From Gordonia sp. KTR9 (GTDB taxonomy: Bacteria; Actinomycetota; Actinomycetes; Mycobacteriales; Mycobacteriaceae), in the NCBI RefSeq assembly GCF_000143885.2, contig NC_018581.1:372001-436000 (forward strand): DNA of 64,000 nucleotides, read 5' to 3'. Each line of letters starts with the position of its first letter. Position 1 is the stretch's first letter. A model generated the notes under the pieces. The model was given only the letters and a program-made list of their open reading frames with translations. It ran no database searches and had not been told where the DNA came from. Made by a program: the position numbers and the translations under genes. Shown here in pieces: positions 48,013 to 56,738 of the stretch.

Positions 48013-49335
48013 TCAGGCGTCCCACCACGGGCGCAGCGGGACCTGATGACTGCCGTCCTCGTCGAGCTTGGTGGCGAGGACGTGGTGGAGCTGGATGATG
48101 TTGCGGTCGAAGCCGATTCGGCAACCGGCCATGTAGAGGCCCCAGAGCAGCGCGGTGCCCTCGCCGACCTCGGCGACTGCTTCGTCCCAGTGCTCGACGA
48201 GGTTGACGTTCCAGTCGCGCAGCGTCATCGCGTAGTGCTCGCGGAAGTTCTCCTCGTGGATGACCTCCATGCCGCCGATGTCCTGCAGCTTGGAGATGAT
48301 CTTGCCCGAGCCGGTGAGCTCGCCGTCGGGGAACACGTAGCGGTCGATGAACGATCCCGCCTTGGTGCGGCTCGCGTTGTCGGGCCGAGTGATGCAGTGG
48401 TTCAGCAGCATGCCGCCGGGGCGGAGCTTGTCGCGCATGAAACCGAAGTACGCCGGGTAGTTGTGGACGCCGATGTGTTCGGTGAGGCCGATGGACGACA
48501 CCGCGTCGAATCCGCTCTCGGTGACGTCGCGGTAGTCGCTGTGGCGGACCTCGGCGAACTCACCGAGCCCCTCGTCGGCGATGGCCTTCTGTGCCCATTG
48601 CGCCTGCTCGGCGGACAGCGTCGCGCCGATCGCGTGGACGCCACGCCGTGCGGCATAACGGACCATTCCACCCCAACCGCAACCGATGTCGAGGAGACGG
48701 TCGCCGGGTTTGAGGCGGAGCTTCTCGAAGATGAGGCGGTACTTGTTCTCCTGCGCGGTCTCCAGCGATGCCTCGCGCTCCGGGTACACCGCGCACGTGT
48801 AGGTCATCGACGGCCCGAGGACCCACTCGTAGAACGTATTCGAGACGTCGTAGTGGTGGTGGATGACCTCGGCATCGCGAGACTTGCTGTGCCGCAGTCC
48901 CTCCGCGAATCGACGCCAACGCGGCACGGCCTCCTGCGGAGGCGGCGCGATCGGCTTGAAGTGGTCGATGCCGAGTGAGCGGGCGATGTGCGCGAGTGCC
49001 AGCGGGGACGGGCGGTGGAACTGCAGATTGCTGGCGATGGCCTTCAGCGCGGGATACGGGTCGCCCGGGTGCGCGCCGATGAGTTCGAGATCGCCTGCGA
49101 TGTAGGCGCGCGCGAGCCCGAGGTCGCCGGGCGCGGTGACGAGGTAGGTCGTCCCGCGCGGGGTCTTCAGGTTGAGGCCGTACTGTGCGTCGGCAGGTCC
49201 GGCGGTGCTGCCGTCATAAGCGGTGACCCGGATCGAGAGATTCCCGCCGAGGAGTGTCTCGAAGATCTCCGCCAGGGTCATCCTGCCGGCGTGTGAGTCC
49301 ACACTCGACGGCGTGCTGTCCTTGAACGTGGTCAT
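48013..49335 (-). CDS. Cyclopropane-fatty-acyl-phospholipid synthase family methyltransferase
   Basis: SAM-dependent methyltransferase of 440 aa that probably adds a methylene or methyl group to an unsaturated acyl chain in membrane lipids. The SAM motif LLDIGCGWGGMVRYAARRG and the family's HHYDVSNTFYEWVLGPSMTYTCA segment are clear. It matches M. tuberculosis Rv3720 in context. ATG at 49335 overlaps the upstream FAD oxidoreductase stop (ATGA), so they likely act on the same lipid substrate. Confidence 0.9.
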   Translation of the reverse strand: MTTFKDSTPSSVDSHAGRMTLAEIFETLLGGNLSIRVTAYDGSTAGPADAQYGLNLKTPRGTTYLVTAPGDLGLARAYIAGDLELIGAHPGDPYPALKAIASNLQFHRPSPLALAHIARSLGIDHFKPIAPPPQEAVPRWRRFAEGLRHSKSRDAEVIHHHYDVSNTFYEWVLGPSMTYTCAVYPEREASLETAQENKYRLIFEKLRLKPGDRLLDIGCGWGGMVRYAARRGVHAIGATLSAEQAQWAQKAIADEGLGEFAEVRHSDYRDVTESGFDAVSSIGLTEHIGVHNYPAYFGFMRDKLRPGGMLLNHCITRPDNASRTKAGSFIDRYVFPDGELTGSGKIISKLQDIGGMEVIHEENFREHYAMTLRDWNVNLVEHWDEAVAEVGEGTALLWGLYMAGCRIGFDRNIIQLHHVLATKLDEDGSHQVPLRPWWDA

Positions 49336-50732
49336 TGGCGTTTCACCGCTTTCGCATAGAGGTCCAGCAGACGGCCGCGCGGGTCGTACCGCTTCTTGAG
49401 GAGCCGATAACTCTCTCCGCCGTAGAGTTCGTCGAACTCCTCCGGCGTGTAGAAACTCTCTGAGTACAACGACTTGTGGCCGTCGAGTTCGGCGACCTTG
49501 CGTTCGATGATCTTGTTGGTGTGCCCGGGATCGCCCGGGGAGGCCGGCACGGCCGACCAGAAGCCGACGTTGACGTAGGTGCGTTGCGGAGCAAGGGGAT
49601 ACAGCGGCCAGGGGCGTACCGGATCGGCACCCGGAAGCGCCGGCTCCCGAAGTCTCAGTGGGCACAGCCAGATCGGCTCGATGGGGATGTCGGTGAGGAA
49701 CCATTCCACGTACTCGGCGGTGCGTTCGATGGGCACCTCGATGTCCTGTACGACCCGCTCGCCCGGAGGCAGACCCTTGCGGGCGTTGAGCCGGTCGCCG
49801 ATGTCGAACCGCTGGTCGAGGCCGATCAGCTTCCAATAGAAACTGCTGCGCAGGTACCGCTTCGGCCACCAGCGCCGGATCTTGGGATTCTGCGCGCCGA
49901 ATGCGCGTGAGCACCAGAACCAGTCGGTGTCCCAGCGCCAGAGATAGTCGTGGATCGTGAGCCGGTCGGTCGTCTTCTGTTGGATGGATCGGTAGAAGAC
50001 GTCCATCCCGGTGTAGTCGCTGACCGGACCCTCGTCATCGGTCTGGCGACCGAGCGTGAGGTAGGACTCGTTGGCGGAGAACACGACTCCGTCGAGATAG
50101 TCGACCGGTTCGCCGTCGTGGTTTCTCGTGGTGACGATCGCGTCCATCGTCGACTGCAGCTCGGCGATCGACGAGAACCGGATGTGACGCAACGCCACGT
50201 AGGGCTTCACCGGCTCCAGCTCGATGCGGAGGCGGACCGAATATCCGAGCGTGCCATAGGAATTCGGGAAACCGAAGAAGAGATCGGCGTGTTCGTTGGT
50301 CGGCGTCGCGGTCAGGATCTCGCCGTCGCCGGTGAGGATGTCGATCTCGAGTACCGACTCGTGGGGCAGGCCCGAGCGGAACGATGTGCTCTCGATGCCG
50401 AGCCCGGTGACCGCGCCGCCGAGGGTGATCGTCTTGAGCTGCGGGACGACCAGGGGTGCGAGACCGTACGGCAGGGTGGCCGCGACGAGGTTCTCGTAGG
50501 TGCACATCCCGGCGACATCGGCGGTCCGCGCGTCCGGGTTCACCGAGATGACCCGGTCGAGTCCGGAGACGTCCAGTCCGGGATGTGGATTGGCGGCGCG
50601 CTTGCGGAAGAGGTTGGACGTCTTCTTCGCAAGGCGCACGGTTGCCTGCGGTGGAATGGCACGATAGCTGGCCAGAAGGTCGGACACCCCCTGGTCGAAT
50701 GCCGCTCCCCCCATCTCCAGCCGGTTGCTCAC
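49332..50732 (-). CDS. FAD-binding oxidoreductase (Rv3719-like)
   Basis: FAD_binding_4/DHCR24-like flavoprotein of 466 aa. The N-terminal FAD region includes VISVNPDARTADVAGMCTYENLV and ITLGGAVTGLGIESTSFRSGLPHESV. Partnership with a cyclopropane-synthase-type methyltransferase recalls the pairs that make 10-methyl fatty acids (BfaA/BfaB-type, as in tuberculostearic acid). That is suggestive but unproven. GTG start at 50732. Confidence 0.85.
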   Translation of the reverse strand: MSNRLEMGGAAFDQGVSDLLASYRAIPPQATVRLAKKTSNLFRKRAANPHPGLDVSGLDRVISVNPDARTADVAGMCTYENLVAATLPYGLAPLVVPQLKTITLGGAVTGLGIESTSFRSGLPHESVLEIDILTGDGEILTATPTNEHADLFFGFPNSYGTLGYSVRLRIELEPVKPYVALRHIRFSSIAELQSTMDAIVTTRNHDGEPVDYLDGVVFSANESYLTLGRQTDDEGPVSDYTGMDVFYRSIQQKTTDRLTIHDYLWRWDTDWFWCSRAFGAQNPKIRRWWPKRYLRSSFYWKLIGLDQRFDIGDRLNARKGLPPGERVVQDIEVPIERTAEYVEWFLTDIPIEPIWLCPLRLREPALPGADPVRPWPLYPLAPQRTYVNVGFWSAVPASPGDPGHTNKIIERKVAELDGHKSLYSESFYTPEEFDELYGGESYRLLKKRYDPRGRLLDLYAKAVKRQ

Positions 50733-50795
50733 CCGGTTAGCCTAGGACCTGATCAGTTCGCCCGCCAATCGTTTCGTACTGAGGAGTGTCCAATC

Positions 50796-51233
50796 GTGGG
50801 TCAGGTTTCCGCATCGCAGTCGCTCGACATCGCCGCCGCCCCGGACGCCGTGGTCGGAGCTCTTGCCGACTACAACGAGGTGCGCCCGGCGATTCTCCCG
50901 GAGCAGTACCGCGACTACCGGGTGATCAGCGGCGGCAACGGCGACGGCACCGTCGTGCACTGGATTCTGCAGGCCACGTCGAAGCGGCAACGCGACGTGC
51001 AGGCAACCGTCAGTGTCACCCCGGACACCGTCACCGAGCGCGACGCCAACTCGACGATGGTGACCACGTACACCGTCGCGGCGTCGGGAAGCGGTTCGCG
51101 CGTCACGACCACCACCACGTGGCAGGGTGCCGGGGGTATCGGCGGCTTCTTCGAAAAGACGTTTGCGCCGAAGGGTCTCAATCGAATTCAGGCCGAGGTG
51201 CTCGGCAACCTGAAGAAGCGCCTCGAGAGCTGA
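50796..51233 (+). CDS. SRPBCC-family protein (Rv3718c-like)
   Basis: A 145-aa START/Bet v1-like domain protein with a hydrophobic ligand pocket. The sequence opens VGQVSASQSLDIAAAPDAVV and continues with typical beta strands and a long C-terminal helix (GLNRIQAEVLGNLKKRLE). GTG start at 50796 follows GAGGAG by about 8 nt. It is divergent from the FAD oxidoreductase. The ligand is unknown. Confidence 0.8.
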   Translation: MGQVSASQSLDIAAAPDAVVGALADYNEVRPAILPEQYRDYRVISGGNGDGTVVHWILQATSKRQRDVQATVSVTPDTVTERDANSTMVTTYTVAASGSGSRVTTTTTWQGAGGIGGFFEKTFAPKGLNRIQAEVLGNLKKRLES

Positions 51234-51251
51234 CGCGTCCCGGCCGGACCG

Positions 51252-52217
51252 ATGAACGATGCGGGGCGCCCGGATCGGGCCCGCCGCCGCCGTGGCCGGG
51301 CGCGACCGTCGCCCTTGCCCATCCGCGACGGAGTCGACGCAACGCGCGTGGTCCTGCGGTCGGGCCCGGAGGTGACGGTGGGGCAGGCGCTGCTGGCAGC
51401 GCCCAGTCTGGCCGGACTGACCACCGAGGACCTGCGTCGACGGTCCGCCGCCGGTGAGATCGTCGACGCCGACGGCCGCCCCGCGGATCTCGATTCGCCG
51501 TCGCGGCCCAACATCTCGCTGTACCTCTACCGGGATCTCGACGACGAGGTGCCGGTTCCGTTCGACCTGCCGGTGCTCTACCGCGACGAGAACATCGTCG
51601 TCGTCGACAAACCGCATTTTCTCGCCACGATGCCCCGGGGTCGGCACGTGACCGAGACCGCGCTCGTCCGGCTGCGCCGGGAGTTGGGCTCCGACACCGT
51701 GTCGCCGGCCCACCGGCTGGACCGGCTCACGGCCGGAGTGCTGCTGTTCACCCTCCGGCCGGAAGTGCGGGCGGCCTATCAGCACCTGTTCGCAGCCCGG
51801 GCCGCTCGCAAGGAATACCTCGCGCTCGCACCGGCCGACGAGGCGCTCGGCACGAGCGTGACCGTCCGGGACCGGATCGAGAAGACCGCGGGCGACCTGC
51901 GTGCTCTCGTCGTCGACGGGCCCGTCAACGCCATCAGTGACATCACGCTCGTCGATGCTGCAGGCCGCCACGGCGTCTACCGTCTGGTGCCGCACACCGG
52001 CCGCACGCATCAGCTCCGGCTGCACATGGCGTCGCTCGGAGTACCCATCGTCGACGACCCGCTGTACCCCGACGTGCGTCCGGATCTCGCGGCGCGCCCC
52101 GATCACGGGGATTTCTCGCGGCCGTTGCGCCTTCTGGCGCGGGTCCTGGAGTTCACCGACCCGCTGACCGGTGAGCACCGCAGGTTCGAGAGCATGCGGA
52201 CGGTGTCGAAGGGGTAG
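51252..52217 (+). CDS. RluA-family pseudouridine synthase
   Basis: RNA pseudouridine synthase of 321 aa. The catalytic Asp lies in AHRLDRLTAGVLLF; flanking motifs ILYRDENIVVVDKPHFL-like and GRTHQLRLHMASLGVPIVDDPLYP are conserved. The N-terminus is Arg-rich (ARRRRGRARPSPLP) and replaces a canonical S4 domain. The target RNA (23S rRNA or tRNA) is not determinable. ATG at 51252. Confidence 0.9.
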   Translation: MNDAGRPDRARRRRGRARPSPLPIRDGVDATRVVLRSGPEVTVGQALLAAPSLAGLTTEDLRRRSAAGEIVDADGRPADLDSPSRPNISLYLYRDLDDEVPVPFDLPVLYRDENIVVVDKPHFLATMPRGRHVTETALVRLRRELGSDTVSPAHRLDRLTAGVLLFTLRPEVRAAYQHLFAARAARKEYLALAPADEALGTSVTVRDRIEKTAGDLRALVVDGPVNAISDITLVDAAGRHGVYRLVPHTGRTHQLRLHMASLGVPIVDDPLYPDVRPDLAARPDHGDFSRPLRLLARVLEFTDPLTGEHRRFESMRTVSKG

Positions 52218-52243
52218 GAAGTCCCGCGATCTACCCTGGCCGC

Positions 52244-52573
52244 ATGACCATCCGAGCGTCCTACGAGCGGCATCCCGACCTGGGTTGCGAGGCCGTGGTC
52301 TTCATCGACGACGAGTCGCTGGCGTGTTTCCAGATCCAGCGCGACCTCGTCGGGGGACCGCGCGCCGACGAGTACTGCGTCACGACGGGGGCGAGTGCGC
52401 CGGTCTACGGTGCGATCACGCAGTGGCGCCGCGTCGACGACCGGTTCGAGTTCGCGCTGACGGCGCGAGCGGGTCGGCTGTTCGGCGACGATGTCCTGTC
52501 CTTCGAGGTCGCGGCCGCCGACGAGTCGACCGTCGACGACATCGCCGCGCATGTCGATCGGCTGCTGCGCTGA
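52244..52573 (+). CDS. Hypothetical small acidic protein
   Basis: A 109-aa protein, not recognised. It has mixed alpha/beta content without a signal peptide or membrane helix, an acidic start ([26 protein letters not shown]) and a C-terminal helix ([15 protein letters not shown]). It lies between the RluA-type gene and ybaB on the same strand, with short gaps, so it is probably co-transcribed. Confidence 0.7.
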   Translation: MTIRASYERHPDLGCEAVVFIDDESLACFQIQRDLVGGPRADEYCVTTGASAPVYGAITQWRRVDDRFEFALTARAGRLFGDDVLSFEVAAADESTVDDIAAHVDRLLR

Positions 52574-52595
52574 CACGGCGACTACCCTGGGCCGG

Positions 52596-52967
52596 GTGAC
52601 GCAACCATTCGATCCCAGCGCGCTGTTCGGCGGCGGTCAGGGCGGGGAGAACCCGATGGCCGGACTGCTTGCTCAGGCGCAGCAGATGCAGGAGAAGCTC
52701 CTGTCCGCGCAGAACGAGATCGCGGCGACGGAGGTGGTCGGCAGCGCGGGCAACGGACTCGTCACCGTGACCGGCAACGGCACGGGCGAGGTGACCGCGG
52801 TGACGATCGATCCGAAGGTCGTCGATCCCGACGACGTGGAAACCCTGCAGGACCTGCTGCTCGGGGCGCTCGCCGACCTGTCGGAGAAACGGGAGCAGCT
52901 GGCCAGCGAGAAGATGGGCCCGCTCGCCGGTGGTCTCGGCGGTGGCCTCCCCGGACTCGGCGGCTGA
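52596..52967 (+). CDS. ybaB: YbaB/EbfC nucleoid-associated protein
   Basis: A 123-aa DNA-binding protein that coats the nucleoid and is commonly partnered with recR. The helical [20 protein letters not shown] and the beta core [18 protein letters not shown] are characteristic, and the C-terminus is Gly-rich. GTG start at 52596. It resembles Rv3716c, and recR follows 67 nt downstream. Confidence 0.92.
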   Translation: MTQPFDPSALFGGGQGGENPMAGLLAQAQQMQEKLLSAQNEIAATEVVGSAGNGLVTVTGNGTGEVTAVTIDPKVVDPDDVETLQDLLLGALADLSEKREQLASEKMGPLAGGLGGGLPGLGG

Positions 52968-53034
52968 GCCCCAGCGCACCCGCACGACGCCGACCGACTA
53001 GTAGAAACCCCGGACACCGTGGACGCAGATCACC

Positions 53035-53646
53035 ATGTATGAGGGACCGATCCAGGACCTGATCGACCAACTGGCCAAACAGCCGGGGCTCGGTCCGAAG
53101 GGCGCGCAGCGGATCGCCTTCCACCTGCTGGCCGGGGAGAAGTCCGACATCGATCGCCTCATCGCCGCGCTCGGCCGGGTCCGCGACGACGTCGTGTTCT
53201 GTGCCGAGTGCGGGAACGTGTCGGCGAACCGCCTCTGCCGGATCTGTTCGGACTCGCGTCGCGACGCCAGCAAGATCTGCGTCGTCGAGGAGCCGAAGGA
53301 CGTGCACGCGATCGAACGGACCAAGGAGTTCACCGGTCGGTATCACGTGCTCGGGGGTGCGCTCGACCCGTTGTCGGGAATCGGACCCGACCAGTTGCGC
53401 ATCCGCGAACTGCTGCGCCGGCTGGCCAACCAGGAGGACGGGGTCGACGTCTCCGAGGTGATCGTCGCCACCGATCCGAACACCGAGGGCGAAGCGACCG
53501 CGACCTACCTCCAGCGCATGCTCAGGGACTTCCCGGGTCTGTCGGTCACCCGGCTCGCGTCGGGGCTGCCGATGGGCGGCGACCTCGAGTTCGCCGACGA
53601 ACTCACCCTCGGCCGCGCTCTGTCGGGTCGTCGCATCTTGGCGTGA
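53035..53646 (+). CDS. recR: Recombination protein RecR
   Basis: RecFOR-pathway protein of 203 aa. The N-terminal HhH ([20 protein letters not shown]), the four-Cys zinc finger ([16 protein letters not shown]) and the TOPRIM domain ([14 protein letters not shown]...[14 protein letters not shown]) are intact. ATG at 53035. It helps load RecA at gaps. Confidence 0.96.
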   Translation: MYEGPIQDLIDQLAKQPGLGPKGAQRIAFHLLAGEKSDIDRLIAALGRVRDDVVFCAECGNVSANRLCRICSDSRRDASKICVVEEPKDVHAIERTKEFTGRYHVLGGALDPLSGIGPDQLRIRELLRRLANQEDGVDVSEVIVATDPNTEGEATATYLQRMLRDFPGLSVTRLASGLPMGGDLEFADELTLGRALSGRRILA

Positions 53647-53688
53647 GGTCCGGCCGTCGGACCCGGCAAACCGGACGGCTACTGTCAG

Positions 53689-55320
53689 GTGGTGAACTCG
53701 CGTAGTCGGTGGCGTCGTCGGATTCGGGGTGTGGCAGCGGGCCTGACGGCGGTGGTCGTGGCCGGGATGGTGACCGCGGGTCACGTCGCGTCGACGCCGG
53801 CGGCGTCGGCGGCGCCTGCACTCGAGTGGGGGGCCTGTCCCGCGGTCCACGGCGTCCCGGCGACGGTCCGGTGCGCGACGGTCGAGGTCCCGCTCGACCA
53901 CCGCAAGCCGGATGGACAGACGATCGAGATCGGCGTCAGCCGTATCCAGGCGCGAGACCAGTCCCGCCGACGCGGTGTCGTGATGGGCAACCCGGGAGGG
54001 CCGGGTGGCGACGGCATCGCGATGTTCAGCCAGGTGCCCCCGCCCGCGGCGATGCTCGACGAATGGGACCTGGTGGCTGTGCAGCCGCGCGGTCTGGTGT
54101 CGGGCACCCCGCTGCGCTGCGAACCGATCACCGGCGACGAACCCGAACTGATGACGGCGCTCGGCAAGGTGAACCGCGATCGCTGCGAGGCCCGCACACC
54201 GGGCCTGGGCGCGACGCTCACCACCGAGAACACCGCCCGCGACATGGAAGTCGTCCGCGGCCTTCTCGGCGAATCGAAGGTCAGTCTCTACGGCATCTCC
54301 TACGGCACCCTGTTGATGTCGACCTACGCGACGCTGTTCCCGCAGCGGGTCGACCGCATGGTCCTCGATTCCGGCTTCGACCCCGGGCTGGTGTGGAACA
54401 GCCTCCTCTCCGCTCAGACACCCGGTTACAAGGCCCGAGTTCACGCGATGATGGCGTGGATCGCGCGCCATGACCGGATCTACCATCTCGGGAAGACGCC
54501 GCTCGCGGTGTACCGGAAGTGGAGCGACCGGGTCAGCGCGGAGGCGGGCGTGCCGCCCTCGCTCCTGGCGCCGCCCGCCCAGGTGGGGGACGTGCCCCCG
54601 GGGCTGCGGGCGTTCGCCGATCTGTACATCGCCGGCACCGACCTCACCGCCGACGCACGGGCGAGGTTCGAGAATTTCGTCGCCACCCTGCTCACTCCCG
54701 GGTCACTGCAACTGACTTCGCCGTTGCTGGCACTGACCCGCGCCTTCGCCCCCGACCGGAACTCCTGGCCCACGGTCGCGTTGATGACCGCGAAGCCCCG
54801 CCTGGCGCTGCCCAAGCCCGCGCCCGCCGTACTCGAAGCCGCGCAGGTCTCACAGGACATGCAGGCCACGATCCTGTGCAACGAGAATCGGGTGCCCGCG
54901 CAGCCGTCGCTCGGTTTCCAGGCGTTCATCGCGAACTATGTCACCGGGGATCCGTTCGAGGCGCCCGGTCTCGCCTACGAGTCCGGACTCGCCTGCGCAG
55001 GTGCGCCGGCCCTGGCCCGTCCGGTCGAGATCCGCAATCGCGGACTGGCGGTGACCCCGTTGCAGATCCAGAGCGTCGGCGACCCGCAGACCCCCTACCG
55101 CGGTGCTCTGACGATGCGGTCACTCATGCGCAGTCACCTCATCACGGTCGGCGGCGGCGATCACGCGCAGCTCGGCCGGGGCAACAAACCTCTCGACGAC
55201 GCGATCGTCGAGTACCTCCGCACCGGCCGGACCAGCGTGCAGCGCGTCGCCGAGGCACCGATCACGGCCCCGCTGACACAGTTGCCGCCGGCGTTGGCGT
55301 CTGGTGTGGCCGGTCGGTGA
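53689..55320 (+). CDS. Secreted TAP-like alpha/beta hydrolase
   Basis: Exported serine hydrolase of 543 aa, related to tripeptidyl aminopeptidase/SlpD families. An Arg-rich signal peptide ends near AASAAPALEWGAC. The MGNPGGPGGDG oxyanion motif and the nucleophile GISYGTLL (Ser) are clear, with the late acid and His (GGDHAQLGRG) in the C-terminal TAP domain. Two adjacent GTG codons (53689, 53692) can start it. It may cleave peptides or esters outside the cell. Confidence 0.87.
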   Translation: MVNSRSRWRRRIRGVAAGLTAVVVAGMVTAGHVASTPAASAAPALEWGACPAVHGVPATVRCATVEVPLDHRKPDGQTIEIGVSRIQARDQSRRRGVVMGNPGGPGGDGIAMFSQVPPPAAMLDEWDLVAVQPRGLVSGTPLRCEPITGDEPELMTALGKVNRDRCEARTPGLGATLTTENTARDMEVVRGLLGESKVSLYGISYGTLLMSTYATLFPQRVDRMVLDSGFDPGLVWNSLLSAQTPGYKARVHAMMAWIARHDRIYHLGKTPLAVYRKWSDRVSAEAGVPPSLLAPPAQVGDVPPGLRAFADLYIAGTDLTADARARFENFVATLLTPGSLQLTSPLLALTRAFAPDRNSWPTVALMTAKPRLALPKPAPAVLEAAQVSQDMQATILCNENRVPAQPSLGFQAFIANYVTGDPFEAPGLAYESGLACAGAPALARPVEIRNRGLAVTPLQIQSVGDPQTPYRGALTMRSLMRSHLITVGGGDHAQLGRGNKPLDDAIVEYLRTGRTSVQRVAEAPITAPLTQLPPALASGVAGR

Positions 55321-55877
55321 CCCATCCTGATGGGGTGAACCCGCAGACCCGGGCTCGAATCACCGAACTGGCCGATCGACTCGACACGGGGATCGTCGCC
55401 GTCGACGGACCGTCCGGCGCGGGGAAGTCGACGGTCGCCGACCTCCTGGTCGCGGACCTGCGCGCCCGGGGAGTCGGTGTGACCCTGGTCCGCACCGACG
55501 ACTTCGCGACGTGGGACGACCCCGTCGCGTGGTGGCCGGAGCTGGAAGCAGATGTGCTGCATCCCTTCACGCGACGCCGCGACTACCGGTACCGGCCACG
55601 TGTCTGGCAGGACGGCATCCCGACACCCGGGCCCCGCGTGTGGATCGAGTGGCAGCCGCTGCTCATCATCGAAGGGGTGTCCTCGGCACGACGACGCATC
55701 GCCGACCGCCTCTCCCACGCGCTCTGGCTCGACGGCGGAACCCCCGGCGAACGGCTCGAGCGGACGGTCGCCCGCGACGGGGAGGACGCGCGGGCACATC
55801 TGGAGGCGTGGCAGGAGTTCGAGCGCGGCTGGTTCGGCGTGGATCGCACGCGGGAACGGTGTGTGGTCCTCGACTGA
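55317..55877 (+). CDS. Uridine kinase-like P-loop protein
   Basis: Small nucleoside/phosphotransferase-type kinase of about 186 aa. It has the Walker A motif VDGPSGAGKSTVADLL, a TDDFATWDDP acidic loop and a C-terminal Arg-rich helix. The GTG at 55317 overlaps the TGA of the hydrolase by GTGA; GTG at 55335 is an alternative. Substrate is unassigned. Confidence 0.75.
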   Translation: MTHPDGVNPQTRARITELADRLDTGIVAVDGPSGAGKSTVADLLVADLRARGVGVTLVRTDDFATWDDPVAWWPELEADVLHPFTRRRDYRYRPRVWQDGIPTPGPRVWIEWQPLLIIEGVSSARRRIADRLSHALWLDGGTPGERLERTVARDGEDARAHLEAWQEFERGWFGVDRTRERCVVLD

Positions 55878-55890
55878 TTAGTGTCGAGGT

Positions 55891-56613
55891 ATGGCCACCC
55901 GACGACGCTTCCGCGATCTGGCGGAGCTCGACGCGCAGCTGATCGAGTGTCGCGCATGCCCGCGCCTCGTCGAATGGCGCGAACTCGTCGCCCGCGAGAA
56001 GCGTCGCGCGTACGCCGACGAGGAGTACTGGGGTCGGCCGGTGGCCGGCATAGGCCCGTCCGACGCGCGACTGCTGATCGTCGGGCTCGCGCCCGCGGCG
56101 CATGGCGGGAACCGCACCGGACGCATGTTCACCGGTGACCGCAGCGGCGACGTCCTGTTCTCCGCGCTGTATCTCGCCGGCCTTGCGAGCCAACCTCATT
56201 CGGTGGCCATCGGTGACGGCCTGGAGCTCTTCGACACGCGGATCACCGCGCCGGTGCACTGTGCGCCGCCCCAGAACAAACCGACGGTCGCCGAACGCGA
56301 CACCTGTTCGTACTGGCTGCACGCCGAACTGGAACTCCTCGCACCGACGGTCCGCGCGGTGGTCACACTCGGTGGATTCGGTTGGCAGTCAACGCTTCGA
56401 ACGTTCGCGAAGCTCGGCTGGACGGTGCCCAGGCCCCTGCCGAAGTTCGGGCACGGCGCCTCCACGACGCTCGTCCGCGACGGTGCCGAACTCGAGGTGT
56501 TCGGGTGCTACCACGTGAGCCAGCAGAACACCTTCACCGGGCGGCTCACGGTGGACATGGTCGTGGACGTGCTGACGGCGGCGGCGGGGTCGGCGGGGAT
56601 CGAGAGTGGGTGA
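55891..56613 (+). CDS. udgB: Uracil-DNA glycosylase, UdgB (family 5)
   Basis: Iron-sulfur DNA glycosylase of 240 aa that removes uracil and other deaminated bases. The family 5 active-site motif [22 protein letters not shown] and the HVSQQN motif before FTGRL are clear. Cys for the 4Fe-4S cluster occur at CRACPRL and downstream (CAPPQNK, CSYWL). Its counterpart in M. tuberculosis is Rv1259. ATG at 55891. Confidence 0.92.
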   Translation: MATRRRFRDLAELDAQLIECRACPRLVEWRELVAREKRRAYADEEYWGRPVAGIGPSDARLLIVGLAPAAHGGNRTGRMFTGDRSGDVLFSALYLAGLASQPHSVAIGDGLELFDTRITAPVHCAPPQNKPTVAERDTCSYWLHAELELLAPTVRAVVTLGGFGWQSTLRTFAKLGWTVPRPLPKFGHGASTTLVRDGAELEVFGCYHVSQQNTFTGRLTVDMVVDVLTAAAGSAGIESG

Positions 56614-56615
56614 GA

Positions 56616-56738
56616 CCCTTCGAGGCTCGTCGCTAGCGCTCCTCGCACCTCAGGGAGCGGAGGCGGCCGTTGCTCCTCGCGCCTCAGTATCTGCGGCCTG
56701 GCGGCCGTCGTGGACTACGAAAGCCCCTGCTCCCTGAG
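56616..56738. repeat. Intergenic repeat left of the insertion sequence
   Basis: CCCTTCGAGGCTCGTCGCTA through CGCACCTCAGGG (56616-56655) is a right arm of the hairpin family. The GCGGCCTGGCGGCCGTCGT segment (56693 onward, also at 47720) follows, then GCTCCCTGAG, which runs into the IS target-site duplication. The IS at 56739 interrupts this repeat cluster. Confidence 0.75.
56734..56738. repeat. Target-site duplication, left copy
   Basis: CTGAG immediately left of the IS inverted repeat, matched by CTGAG at 58066-58070. It shows that the element arrived by transposition. IS1380-family duplications are typically 4-5 bp. Confidence 0.75.

Noticed and set aside
52244..52573. The small acidic protein as a toxin-antitoxin immunity protein
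   Set aside because: No toxin-like partner is adjacent and the match to immunity folds is only impressionistic.
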